Assembly: GCA_039696685.1 (NCBI GenBank)
Contig: CP155566.1
Span: 2,790,001-2,854,000 of the forward strand
Direction of reading: 5' to 3'
Length of the DNA: 64,000 nt
DNA from: Vibrio sp. CDRSL-10 TSBA
GTDB taxonomy: Bacteria; Pseudomonadota; Gammaproteobacteria; Enterobacterales; Vibrionaceae
The position numbers were made by a program, and so were the translations under genes. The stretch's first letter is position 1; every line of letters starts with the position of its first letter. Positions 55,430-64,000 of the stretch are shown piece after piece. Under the pieces are notes generated by a model. The model was not told the DNA's origin. It did no database searches and was given only the letters and a program-made list of their open reading frames with translations.

Positions 55430-55801
55430 TTAATATCCGCCTAAAAATGCCTGCCATTGTGTCAGCAGAGATTCAAAATCTTCCAGACCACACTGAGCGA
55501 CACTCTCGCTTTCATACAGCTCGAATTCACTTTCTAACTCAATATCATGGCCATAGGACAAAGCATTGTCCTGTACCGTCACCTCAGCACCAAGTATGCT
55601 CAGTGAGATCTCTTTGCCCGCCCATTGCCACTCCTGTGCTGGAAATTGGTGCGCCTGCTTCACCAAATGCAACACTTGCTCGATTTTTGTGCGATCCTGG
55701 CTAATCTCTTCCTGCAGCCAACGGGCCACAATTTGATGTTCCATACTGCAGGTGACGTAATACTCACCTAACATGGTGTTTTTAGTAAATTCGAATTCCA
55801 T
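55430..55801 (-). CDS. yacL: UPF0231 family protein YacL
   Basis: 123 residues, intact, conserved in gammaproteobacteria with unknown function. It resembles E. coli YacL in layout (MEFEF start, central WAGKEISLSILGAEVTVQDNAL, acidic ESESVAQCGLEDF end). It lies downstream of acnB as in E. coli. Confidence 0.85.
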   Translation of the reverse strand: MEFEFTKNTMLGEYYVTCSMEHQIVARWLQEEISQDRTKIEQVLHLVKQAHQFPAQEWQWAGKEISLSILGAEVTVQDNALSYGHDIELESEFELYESESVAQCGLEDFESLLTQWQAFLGGY

Positions 55802-56038
55802 CGTGATTCATGCCTGGCAATTAATGGCGGCAGTATAACGTCTGAGCCCGGCAGTGACGAGTGACAATATCGCACCAAAATCGCCCGGTAAGCACGCGGT
55901 GGTATATCAATGTCCGCTCAGCCAGTATCGCGAGAGCTTGTGTTTTGAGTGACTTACTTTTTAAGCCGCTTCTTTTCTCAACAACTTACTTTCTAAACGA
56001 CTTACTTTCGAAACACTTACTTTCGAAACAAAGAACAA
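55802..56038. repeat. acnB-yacL intergenic region with 15-16 bp tandem repeats
   Basis: Units of ACTTACTTTCNAAAC(G) start at 55984, 56000 and 56015, with a diverged copy (ACTTACTTTTTAAGCC) at 55952. The unit contains TTTCGAAAC, that is, GAAAC/GTTTC-like sequence, so part of the difference between copies may be consensus error. Otherwise no gene is visible. Confidence 0.65.
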
Positions 56039-56063
56039 AAAGCCGCTGCAGAGCAGCGGCTTT
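56039..56063 (-). terminator. Intrinsic terminator of acnB
   Basis: AAAGCCGCTGC with GCAGCGGCTTT, T residues following on the minus strand, 30 bp past the acnB stop. Confidence 0.85.
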
Positions 56064-56092
56064 CGTCATTCAATCAGGTTACGCTTGAAGCA

Positions 56093-58692
56093 TTATGCCG
56101 GTTCCTGGAAAATCACCGTATCCGCCTTCTGGGTGTAATCACTCATCAGGTGGAAGTTCAGGTAACGGTAAGTATCGGCAGCTGTTGCATCAATTTGCTC
56201 AGCATACTGCAGGTACTCTTCCTTAGTTGGAATGCGGCCCAGAATTGCACCTACCGCTGACAGTTCAGCCGAGGCCAGGAATACATTCGCGCCGTTACCA
56301 AGACGGTTTCGGGAAGTTACGGGTAGAAGTCGACATTACGGTCGATTTATCTGCCACGCGTGCCTGGTTACCCATACACAGTGAACATCCCGGAGTTTCG
56401 ATTCGTACCCCAGCACGGCCGAAGATACCGTAGTAACCTTCTTCGATCAGTTGGTCTTTATCCATCTTGGTTGGCGGAGCCACCCACAGACGGGTTTCCA
56501 GCTGACCGTTGTATTTATCCAGCAGTTTACCTGCCGCACGGAAGTGACCGATGTTGGTCATACAAGAACCGATGAACACTTCATCGATGGCCGTACCCTG
56601 AACATCAGACAGCAGGCGTGCATCATCCGGATCGTTTGGCGCACAAAGGATCGGCTGATCAATTTCCGCCAGATCGATTTCGATCACGTGTGCGTAGTCA
56701 GCATCTTTATCTGCTTCCATCAGTTGTGGATTATCCAGCCACTCCTGCATCGCACTGACACGGCGCTCGATAGTACGACGATCGCCGTAACCTTCCGAGA
56801 TCATCCACTTCAGCATGGTGATGTTAGATTGCAGATACTCAGAGATAGACTCTGGCGACAGTTTCACAGTACAACCCGCAGCAGAACGTTCTGCCGATGC
56901 ATCCGACAGTTCGAATGCCTGTTCAACCGTCAGGTGCTCAAGACCTTCGATCTCCAGAACACGACCAGAGAATTCGTTGATCTTACCTGCTTTTTCTACT
57001 GTCAGCAGACCCTGTTTGATACCGTAGTAAGGGATAGCATGGACCAGATCACGCAGTGTGATGCCTGGTTTCATCTTACCTTTAAAACGTACCAGCACTG
57101 ACTCTGGCATATCCAGTGGCATCACGCCGGTTGCCGCCGCGAACGCGACCAGACCAGAACCTGCCGGGAAAGAGATACCCAGAGGGAAACGGGTGTGCGA
57201 GTCACCACCGGTACCCACAGTATCAGGCAGCAGCATGCGGTTCAGCCATGAGTGGATGATACCGTCGCCAGGGCGCAGTGATACACCGCCACGGTTCATG
57301 ATGAAATCTGGCAGAGTGTGGTGCGTCTGAACGTCAACCGGTTTCGGATATGCAGAGGTGTGGCAGAAAGACTGCATTACCAAATCTGCGGAGAAGCCCA
57401 GACACGCCAGGTCTTTCAGTTCGTCACGAGTCATAGGACCGGTGGTATCCTGAGAGCCGACGGTCGTCATCTTAGGCTCACAGTAAGTGCCAGGGCGGAT
57501 ACCTTCCACGCCACACGCCTTACCGACCATTTTCTGGGCCAGCGTAAAGCCTTTACCTGAATCGGCAACCGGTACTGGTTTAGAGAATACATCGCTTGAT
57601 TCAAGACCCAGCGACTGACGGGCTTTGTCAGTCAGGCCACGGCCGATGATCAGCGGAATACGACCGCCGGCACGAACTTCGTCCAGCAGCACGTCAGTTT
57701 TCAGTTTGAAGGTAGACAGTACTTCATCGCTGCCGTGTGCACACACTTTACCTTCATATGGGTAAACGTCGATAACGTCGCCCATGTTCAGTTTTGCTAC
57801 GTCCAGTTCAATCGGCAGTGCACCGGCATCTTCCATCGTGTTGTAGAAGATTGGCGCGATCTTACCGCCCAGAACAAAACCACCTGCGCGTTTGTTTGGT
57901 ACGTTCGGGATATCATCCCCCATGAACCACAGCACAGAGTTAGTCGCTGACTTACGGGAAGAAACCGGTACCGACAACGTCGCCCACATAAACCAATTGA
58001 TGGCCTTTCTCTTTCAGCGCTTCAATCTGTTTAATCGGACCGACTTTGCCCGGCTCATCAGGCTGGATGCCATCGCGTTCGTTTTTCAGCATCGCCAGAG
58101 CGTGGACCGGGATATCAGGACGAGACCATGCATCCGGTGCCGGAGACAGGTCATCAGTGTTGGTTTCACCGGTTACTTTGAATACAGTCAGGGTGATTTT
58201 TTCTGCCAGCTTAGGTTTTTTCAGGAACCATTCGGCTTCCGCCCAGGATTCCATCACCTGTTTAGCATGAGCATTACCTGCTTTGGCTTTTTCTTCGACA
58301 TCGTAGAATGCGTCGAACATCAGCAGAGTTTGAGACAGCGCTTTTGCAGAGATAGGTGCCAACTCGGCGTCATCAAGCAGAGACACCAGAGGTTCGATGT
58401 TGTAACCACCTTGCATGGTGCCCAGCAGGGTAGCGGCTTTTTCACGACTAACCAGTGGAGATGATACTTCGCCTTTAGTGATTGCTGTCAGGAAACCCGC
58501 TTTGACATAAGCTGCTTCATCAACGCCTGGAGGAATTCGGTTTTCAAGCAGATCAAGAATGAATTCTTCTTCTCCCTGTGGCGGATTTTTCAGCAGTTCA
58601 ACAAGTCCGGCGACTTGCTCAGCGTCTAGGGGTTTAGGTACAACTCCTTCAGCAGCACGCTCTTCGACGTGTTTACGGTAGGCTTCAAGCAC
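56093..58692 (-). CDS. acnB: Aconitate hydratase B
   Basis: Main TCA-cycle aconitase, also an iron-responsive RNA binder as apo-enzyme. Restored length is 865 residues, exactly the E. coli size. The N-terminal HEAT-like domain ([20 protein letters not shown]) is followed by the swivel and core domains; iron-sulfur cysteines are in [10 protein letters not shown] and [10 protein letters not shown]. Two breaks, at 56306-56310 and 57961-57965, are each fixed by removing one base ([34 protein letters not shown]). Confidence 0.97.
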
Positions 58693-58999
58693 GACTTTTT
58701 CCTCTCATTGCGGTTCACCCAATTATTATTGAAAGGTGAGTGAACATCCTTGGAAACTTGGCTCTCCGTTGCCCATGTTTTCATTCAAATTTGACTGAGA
58801 AACAGCGCCCTAGAGGCCAAACTGTGGGCGATAGGATAGCAAAATTAACGATAAATTAAAATCTCATCATTTTGACCAACATAGCAACTTACGACTAAAG
58901 TCCTAGCCAAAACGCTGACGTTCAATGCAGCAATCCCTGCGCCCGGTTAGCAATAATACAGCAGAGCGGGTAGAAGTCACACACCCGCACCACCGATTG
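58693..58999. promoter_or_regulatory. acnB upstream region
   Basis: 307 bp between the acnB start and the patatin gene stop. It must carry the acnB promoter. Near 58966-58988 GCGGGT and ACCCGC form a weak hairpin just past the patatin gene that may end its transcript. No RNA gene is visible. Confidence 0.45.
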
Positions 59000-61307
59000 T
59001 TACTTAAATGTAGTACCCAGAATCAGGTACAGTGAATCAAAATTCTGCTCTGTCCGACCGTAACCGAACATTATCGGGCCGATAGGAGAATCAACCCCAG
59101 CAAATACTGAACTTGCCGCATATAAAGGGGCATTTTCGATGTCGATGTCCGGATCCGACCAGACACCGCCGTATTCAATTGAAGCGCCAAGATAAACCGG
59201 CGAGGTAAACAGGCCAAAATCGTTGTCGAACCAACGGTAGCGATAAACCAGATTGGCATAGGCTTTATTCTGACCAATCAGGCTATTACGCCCGATCCCG
59301 GACAAATTGAGAAAACCACCGATGCTTTTCGGTTCAATCGGCGTTGAAGAGTTTTTACTGCGCACTTCGCCGTAATCTATGTTGCCGACCAAAGTATGAC
59401 GATCAAAACTGTGCGCGGCGATCATCTTAGCACTCAGCTCATACACGGTATCCGAGGCGTCGGTAACCACGCCGATATCGTTAGCACTCAGATCATCATG
59501 GGAAATCAGATATTCCAGATTAATGTAAAAACCGTCGCGCGGTAGGCTGAAATCATCCAGTGAATCAACCCGATAGTTAAAAAACACCCCCTGACGGGTA
59601 AAGTGCATATCGGCATAATCCGGCAGGGTCGAATAGTTGGCTGAACCTTCGGTATAGCGCCCACCCATTTTAAATCCGCGCCACAAGGTATCCTGATAAC
59701 CGATACCAAGCTCACCCATCACGGCTTCATAATCGACCGGCAGAAAGTTGCGACTTGCCGACAGTGTGGTGTCGTCAAAGCCGGTCACCGGCATACTGCG
59801 CCGTTCATCGGTGAGACGGATTTTAGCCGTCGCGAACGCTTTCTGATCAGACCATAGCGGAGAGTAAAGTTCAGCCTCAACCAGTTTATCTGTGCCGATA
59901 TCAAAGTTCAGCGCCAGCTCAGCGCCGTTGGTACTGATATCTGTGAAGTTGAGTGAAGCCCCAACGGAGTACTGGCTCTCAGTATTAAAATCATCTTCGA
60001 GAAAGAAACGGAAATTAAGGTAATTCGGTCCCCAGGGCTTTTCATTAACATCAATAACCAGATTGTTAGCCCCGTTTCTGCTCTTCGTACTGATAGCGGA
60101 TCAGTTTAAAGCGATCCAGTGCGTAAAGGTTTTGTACCCCGGCTTCAATCTGCTCACTCGACAGTACCTCCCCAGGATGCAGATCAAGCCGGTTTTTCAG
60201 CATCTGATCCGAGTAATGGGAGAAGTTATTAATAATGATGTTATCGACTTTGATTTCATCACCATAAGTCAGGTCGCGGCGGCGCTCTTCTTTATGGTCG
60301 ATATAGTGCTGGTAATCGGCACTCGACAGCGCGAGTTTTTCCAGCAGCGCGCGGCTTTCCATTGCAGCCTGATAGCCTTTGGCAAACGCCTGCGGCATTT
60401 TATTGAAGTCGGTGGTTTCCATCAGACCAACCTGAGGGCGCAGCAGCACATCGTCACCACTGAGCGTCTCGGCCTGACGTTCGGTACTGCGGCGTACCAG
60501 ATAGTTGGACAGTTGATCGGCTACCGTCAGGAAGGTGGTAAAGGCTTCTTCATTTTTGTAATCGGTGCTGATATCGACCGCAATCACCACATCCGCGCCC
60601 ATGGCACGCGCCACATCGACCGGCATATTGTTGGTCACGCCACCATCCACCAGCAGACGGCCGTCAATCTGGTACGGCGGTAATGCGCCCGGCACCGACA
60701 TACTGGCCATCATGGCATCGACCAGATAACCTTTATCGAGCACCACCTGATCCAGTTTAATGATATCGGTTGCGACAGCCCGAAACGGCACCGGCAGATC
60801 GTCAAATGACTCAAACGGCGGCAGGTTACCCGAAGTTTCACGCAGAATGCGCAGCATATTCTGGCCCTGCACCACGCCACGCGGCGCCCGCACCCCATCG
60901 GCGCCGACCCCGAGATCTGTGGTCAGCTGATAACGGTCTTCATACTCTTTATCGCGCACCCGGCGCTGGCTGCGGCTGACCCGATCACGGTAGCCCTGAC
61001 TCCAGTCGACATTGTAAATCACGCTTTCGACTTCATCGGCACTCATACCGGTCGAATAAAGGCCGGCAACATAAGCACCCATGCTGGTGCCGAGCACGAT
61101 ATCCACCGGAACCTTCAGCTCTTCCAGCGCTTTCAGCACTCCCATATGGGCGGCACCTTTGGCGCCGCCACCAGCCAGCACCAGCGCAATTTTGGGCCGT
61201 GGATGACCCAGTTCGACCATAGGGCCGGAGTCTTGCGCTTGTGCCAGACTCGTGCCGGGCCAGAGCAGATGAGTAATAACAACAATACTGAGCAGGCAAC
61301 GAATCAC
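59000..61307 (-). CDS. Patatin-like phospholipase fused to a BamA-type outer-membrane barrel
   Basis: 768 restored residues from the GTG at 61307, which has AAAGGAC upstream and opens a signal peptide (VIRCLLSIVVITHLLWPGTSLAQA). The lipase domain has the oxyanion loop LAGGGAKGAAHMG, nucleophile GTSMG and catalytic-dyad DGGVTNN. A POTRA-like linker and a C-terminal surface-antigen barrel ending in an aromatic-rich strand (DSLYLILGTTFK) follow, the type Vd (PlpD-like) layout. The frame breaks at 60075-60079 (GTTTC on the plus strand); removing one base gives YEEQNGANNLVIDVNEKPWGP. Likely surface-exposed or secreted lipid hydrolase. Confidence 0.88.
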
Positions 61308-61361
61308 GCAGTGTCCTTTAGTCCTAAGTGCAGATAATCGAAACACTATAGCGGCGTGGCA

Positions 61362-63815
61362 TCACCACTGAAAGAGTTTTTTCAGCCATTGGGTCGGGCG
61401 GTTTTCACACTGTTTCTTCCACTCCCCTGCCACATCCCAGACCGGCAGCTTATTGTCGTTATCGCAATCGAGCTGCAAACCGCCGTCACCGTTGGCGGCA
61501 AAACCAACAGTCGCAATCTGTTGCGGCCAAGGCAGCACCAACTGCTGCGGAATACGGTAGCGCAAGTAATCGGCATACACCCGCAGCGCACCACTCGCGC
61601 CGGTCAGCTGAGTGGGTTTGTTGTCATCACGCCCCAGCCAGATAGTAGTCACTTCACGCCCGTCTACACCGACAAACCAACTGTCACGACTGTCACTGCT
61701 GGTGCCGGTTTTTCCGGCCAGTGCCGCCCAGCCAAACTGGCTGTTGAGATAACGTCCGGTCCCTTCCAGTACGCCGCGCTTCATCGCATAGGTTGTCAGC
61801 CACGCTGCCTGCTGATCCACCGCTTGTGATACCGACGGAATAGACTGGTACAACACATTACCCTGCAGATCGAGCACGGAACGCAGTGCCGACAGTCTGG
61901 CTTTTTTACCTGAGTTGGTCACGGTCTGATACATCTGCGCGACCTGGAACGGCGTAAGCGAAAACGATCCGAGCAACATCGACGGCACCGGACGGATTTC
62001 ATCGCGGTTGACACCCAGCTTAGCCAGGGTCTGTGACACGTTGTCGATCCCCAGCTGCATGCCCAGCCTGACCGTCGGCACATTGAGTGACTTGGCCAGC
62101 GCGAGATAGAGCGGCACTTCACCGCGATACTGACGATCGAAATTGCGCGGTGACCAGGTGGTACCTTCACTGCCCTGCAAAGTAATCGGTTTATCGATCA
62201 AAGTGGTCGCAAGAGAATATTTTTCCGGCTGTTCGAGGGCTGTCATGTACACCGCCGGCTTAACCAGCGAGCCAATCGGGCGGCTGGCGTTCAGCGCACG
62301 GTTAAAACCGTCATAGCCGGTGCGTTTACCACCAACCATAGCGCGGATTTCACCGCTGTGACGATCAACAGCAATTGCCGCGGCTTCCAGCTCTTTCCCT
62401 GCGCGCTTAGCCAGAATCGGCACCTGATTTTCCACCGCCGCTTCGAGCTTATCCTGCGACACCGGATCCAATGAGGTAAACACCCGTAAACCGGTATCCG
62501 ACTTAAACACGTCACCCAGCTTGTCTTTCAGCTCAATCGACAACTGCTGGAAATAAGCCGGCTGACGGCTGGCAATACGGGCATGCTTTTGCACATCCAG
62601 CGGCCGGCTCACTGCCTGCTCGTACTGCTTGGCGTTGAGCAAATCCTGATCCATTAAGAGCTTAAGCACCAGATCGCGACGCTCTTTGGCCCGCTCCGGG
62701 AAACGCATCGGATTATAGTAGGACGGGCCTTTCACCATGCCCACCAGCAGCGCCAGTTGATCAAGCCGCAGCTCCTGCAGCGGCTGACCGAAGTACAGGC
62801 GCGATGCCAGACCAAAGCCATGCACCGCTTCGTTGCCGTTCTGGCCGAGATACACTTCATTAAGATAAGCTTCGAGGATTCGGTCTTTGCTGTAACGATA
62901 ATCAATGATCAGCGCCATATAGGCTTCGCGCAGCTTGCGCCACAGGGTACGATCGCTGGAAAGGAAGATGTTTTTGGCCAACTGCTGGGTCAGGGTACTA
63001 CCGCCCTGCACTGTGCGGCCGGCTTTCAGGTTGGCCACCATCGCGCGGGCAATCGCCATCGGCGACACACCATCATGCTGATAAAAGTTGCGATCTTCGG
63101 TCGTCAGCAGGGCATCGATCATCACTTCCGGAAACTGTTCACGGCGCAGGAATAAACGTTGCTCTGCGGTGTTCTTTTCCAGCATACCCAGCATTTTCGG
63201 CTCGATACGCAGATAACCGAGATCACCCCGTTTTTCCAGTGACTGAATCCGGGTCAGCTGGTTACCGTCAAAAAACAGCATCACATGCCGGTCCGGCTCT
63301 GGACCATCGGCAAATTCAAACGGACGACGAATCATTTCTATCCGGGTTGACGACGCAGAATACTCGCCCGGATAACGTGGCTGACTCACTTTGCGATAAT
63401 TGAGTACTTCCAGCTCATTACGCATTTCAGCGATGCTGATTTCGCTGCCCGGTTCCAGTGTCAGAATGCGGGCATACACCACGGTCGGCAGCTCAAACAA
63501 CTGACCTTCAAAACGCTGTTTGATCATGCTGTCGAGATAGATCCCGGTAAACAGCAAAACGGCGGCCAGAGCCAGTCCCGCTTTCCAGCTCAGACTCCAC
63601 AAGCGTCGCTTCCACGATGGTTTGCCCGGTTTCTTACCGCCATTAGACGTTTTGCCTGCGCTTGGTTTACGCGCCGCACGCTTTTTCGGCGCACCACTTT
63701 TAGATGCACTACTTTTAGATGCATTACTTTTAGCTGTATTGCTTTTAGACGAATCATTTTTCGCCGCCTGACTTTTGCGGCTATCGCCTTGTGAGGTATT
63801 GCTTTGTCTGGTCAT
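61362..63815 (-). CDS. mrcB: Penicillin-binding protein 1B
   Basis: Bifunctional peptidoglycan glycosyltransferase/transpeptidase, 817 residues, intact. The cytosolic N-terminus is a Ser/Lys/Ala-rich low-complexity tail with a 15-bp DNA repeat, then one transmembrane helix (AGLALAAVLLFTGIYL). The glycosyltransferase glutamates are in TTEDRNFYQHDG and QGGSTLTQQLAKN; the transpeptidase has SxxK (SLVK in RPIGSLVKPAVY), SLN and KTGTSS. It acts with an outer-membrane lipoprotein activator. Confidence 0.95.
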   Translation of the reverse strand: MTRQSNTSQGDSRKSQAAKNDSSKSNTAKSNASKSSASKSGAPKKRAARKPSAGKTSNGGKKPGKPSWKRRLWSLSWKAGLALAAVLLFTGIYLDSMIKQRFEGQLFELPTVVYARILTLEPGSEISIAEMRNELEVLNYRKVSQPRYPGEYSASSTRIEMIRRPFEFADGPEPDRHVMLFFDGNQLTRIQSLEKRGDLGYLRIEPKMLGMLEKNTAEQRLFLRREQFPEVMIDALLTTEDRNFYQHDGVSPMAIARAMVANLKAGRTVQGGSTLTQQLAKNIFLSSDRTLWRKLREAYMALIIDYRYSKDRILEAYLNEVYLGQNGNEAVHGFGLASRLYFGQPLQELRLDQLALLVGMVKGPSYYNPMRFPERAKERRDLVLKLLMDQDLLNAKQYEQAVSRPLDVQKHARIASRQPAYFQQLSIELKDKLGDVFKSDTGLRVFTSLDPVSQDKLEAAVENQVPILAKRAGKELEAAAIAVDRHSGEIRAMVGGKRTGYDGFNRALNASRPIGSLVKPAVYMTALEQPEKYSLATTLIDKPITLQGSEGTTWSPRNFDRQYRGEVPLYLALAKSLNVPTVRLGMQLGIDNVSQTLAKLGVNRDEIRPVPSMLLGSFSLTPFQVAQMYQTVTNSGKKARLSALRSVLDLQGNVLYQSIPSVSQAVDQQAAWLTTYAMKRGVLEGTGRYLNSQFGWAALAGKTGTSSDSRDSWFVGVDGREVTTIWLGRDDNKPTQLTGASGALRVYADYLRYRIPQQLVLPWPQQIATVGFAANGDGGLQLDCDNDNKLPVWDVAGEWKKQCENRPTQWLKKLFQW
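63696..63760. repeat. 15-bp tandem repeat inside mrcB
   Basis: Four full units of the form (A/G)CTTTTAGATGCATT start at 63696, 63711, 63726 and 63741, with a degenerate fifth. Each encodes KS-x-x-x of the cytosolic tail (SKSNTAKSNASKSSASKSG). The unit is a multiple of three, so copy-number change would only alter tail length. Confidence 0.8.
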
Positions 63816-64000
63816 GAATTCAGTTGTCGCTTGGTTTTGGTCGTCGCGGTGTGGTTCGCCGGGTCATCAGGCCACACATTTTGATTACTGTGCGACTGTA
63901 TAGAAGATTGACACCTCAGGAAACTCCTAATACCTGAGCCATGAGACCATAATGAACTTAAAAACATTGACAACCCTTTGTATCCCTAATCATTGACAAA
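63816..64000. promoter_or_regulatory. mrcB upstream region (window end)
   Basis: 185 bp that should hold the mrcB promoter. No feature was identified with confidence; the window ends here. Confidence 0.35.

Overview
The window is a stretch of the main chromosome of a Vibrio species. Protein similarity recalled from memory (VpsR, RocS, OmpU, ShyB, FbpABC) and gene order match the V. cholerae chromosome I block from about mrcB (VC0602) to vpsR (VC0665), read in reverse. Base composition looks near 50% GC, so a relative such as V. fluvialis or V. furnissii is possible, but the species is not fixed by anything seen here. There are no phage, IS, integron or CRISPR features; this is core genome.

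Layout. 1-6.2 kb: vpsR (biofilm regulator), lysS-prfB, brnQ. 6.2-10.3 kb: an unannotated 39-residue ORF with a strong ribosome binding site beside a 10-bp inverted repeat, trmN6, srmB, prfC. 10.5-19 kb: a GGDEF-EAL protein, holD-rimI, a GNAT gene with ubiT, rocS (PAS-GGDEF-EAL), ubiU-ubiV. 19-21 kb: a MATE transporter and its MarR regulator with two matching operators, then nlpI. 22-36.4 kb, all minus strand: ftsH-folP-glmM-secG-tRNA-Leu-tRNA-fMet-rimP-nusA-infB-rbfA-truB-rpsO-pnp-nlpI, the classic gammaproteobacterial translation and RNA-decay supercluster. 36.4-44.8 kb: rlmE, yhbY, greA, ompU-like porin, dacB, a DUF454 gene, tyrS, shyB-like endopeptidase. 45-49.6 kb: erpA, hemL, a 38-residue membrane peptide, an AI-2E family permease, rsmC. 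49.7-55.8 kb: Fur-controlled fbpABC and sigma-54/NtrC-controlled glnK-amtB, then yacL. 56-64 kb: acnB, a patatin/outer-membrane-barrel fusion, mrcB.

The most striking signal is not a gene. Thirty-two internal frame breaks interrupt otherwise intact, mostly essential genes. In 31 of them the frame is restored by removing exactly one A from GAAAC (or one T from GTTTC), that is, GAAC/GTTC is written as GAAAC/GTTTC. Nothing outside the 4-bp core is fixed, and many GAAC/GTTC sites in the same genes are intact. Partial occupancy of a bare GAAC/GTTC core is the signature of Dnd-type DNA phosphorothioation, so I infer that the source DNA carries a backbone or base modification at a subset of GAAC/GTTC sites and that the consensus caller added a base there. 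These genes should be read as intact. The coordinates below span the whole restored genes.

The remaining observations concern regulation: MarR operators, a Fur box, a sigma-54 promoter with two NtrC sites, the prfB programmed frameshift, stacked hairpins in the rimP-nusA-infB leader, a possible switchable ompU leader, and two small ORFs. The chitin oligosaccharide/chiS cluster that I recall sitting between rsmC and fbpC in V. cholerae is absent at that junction.
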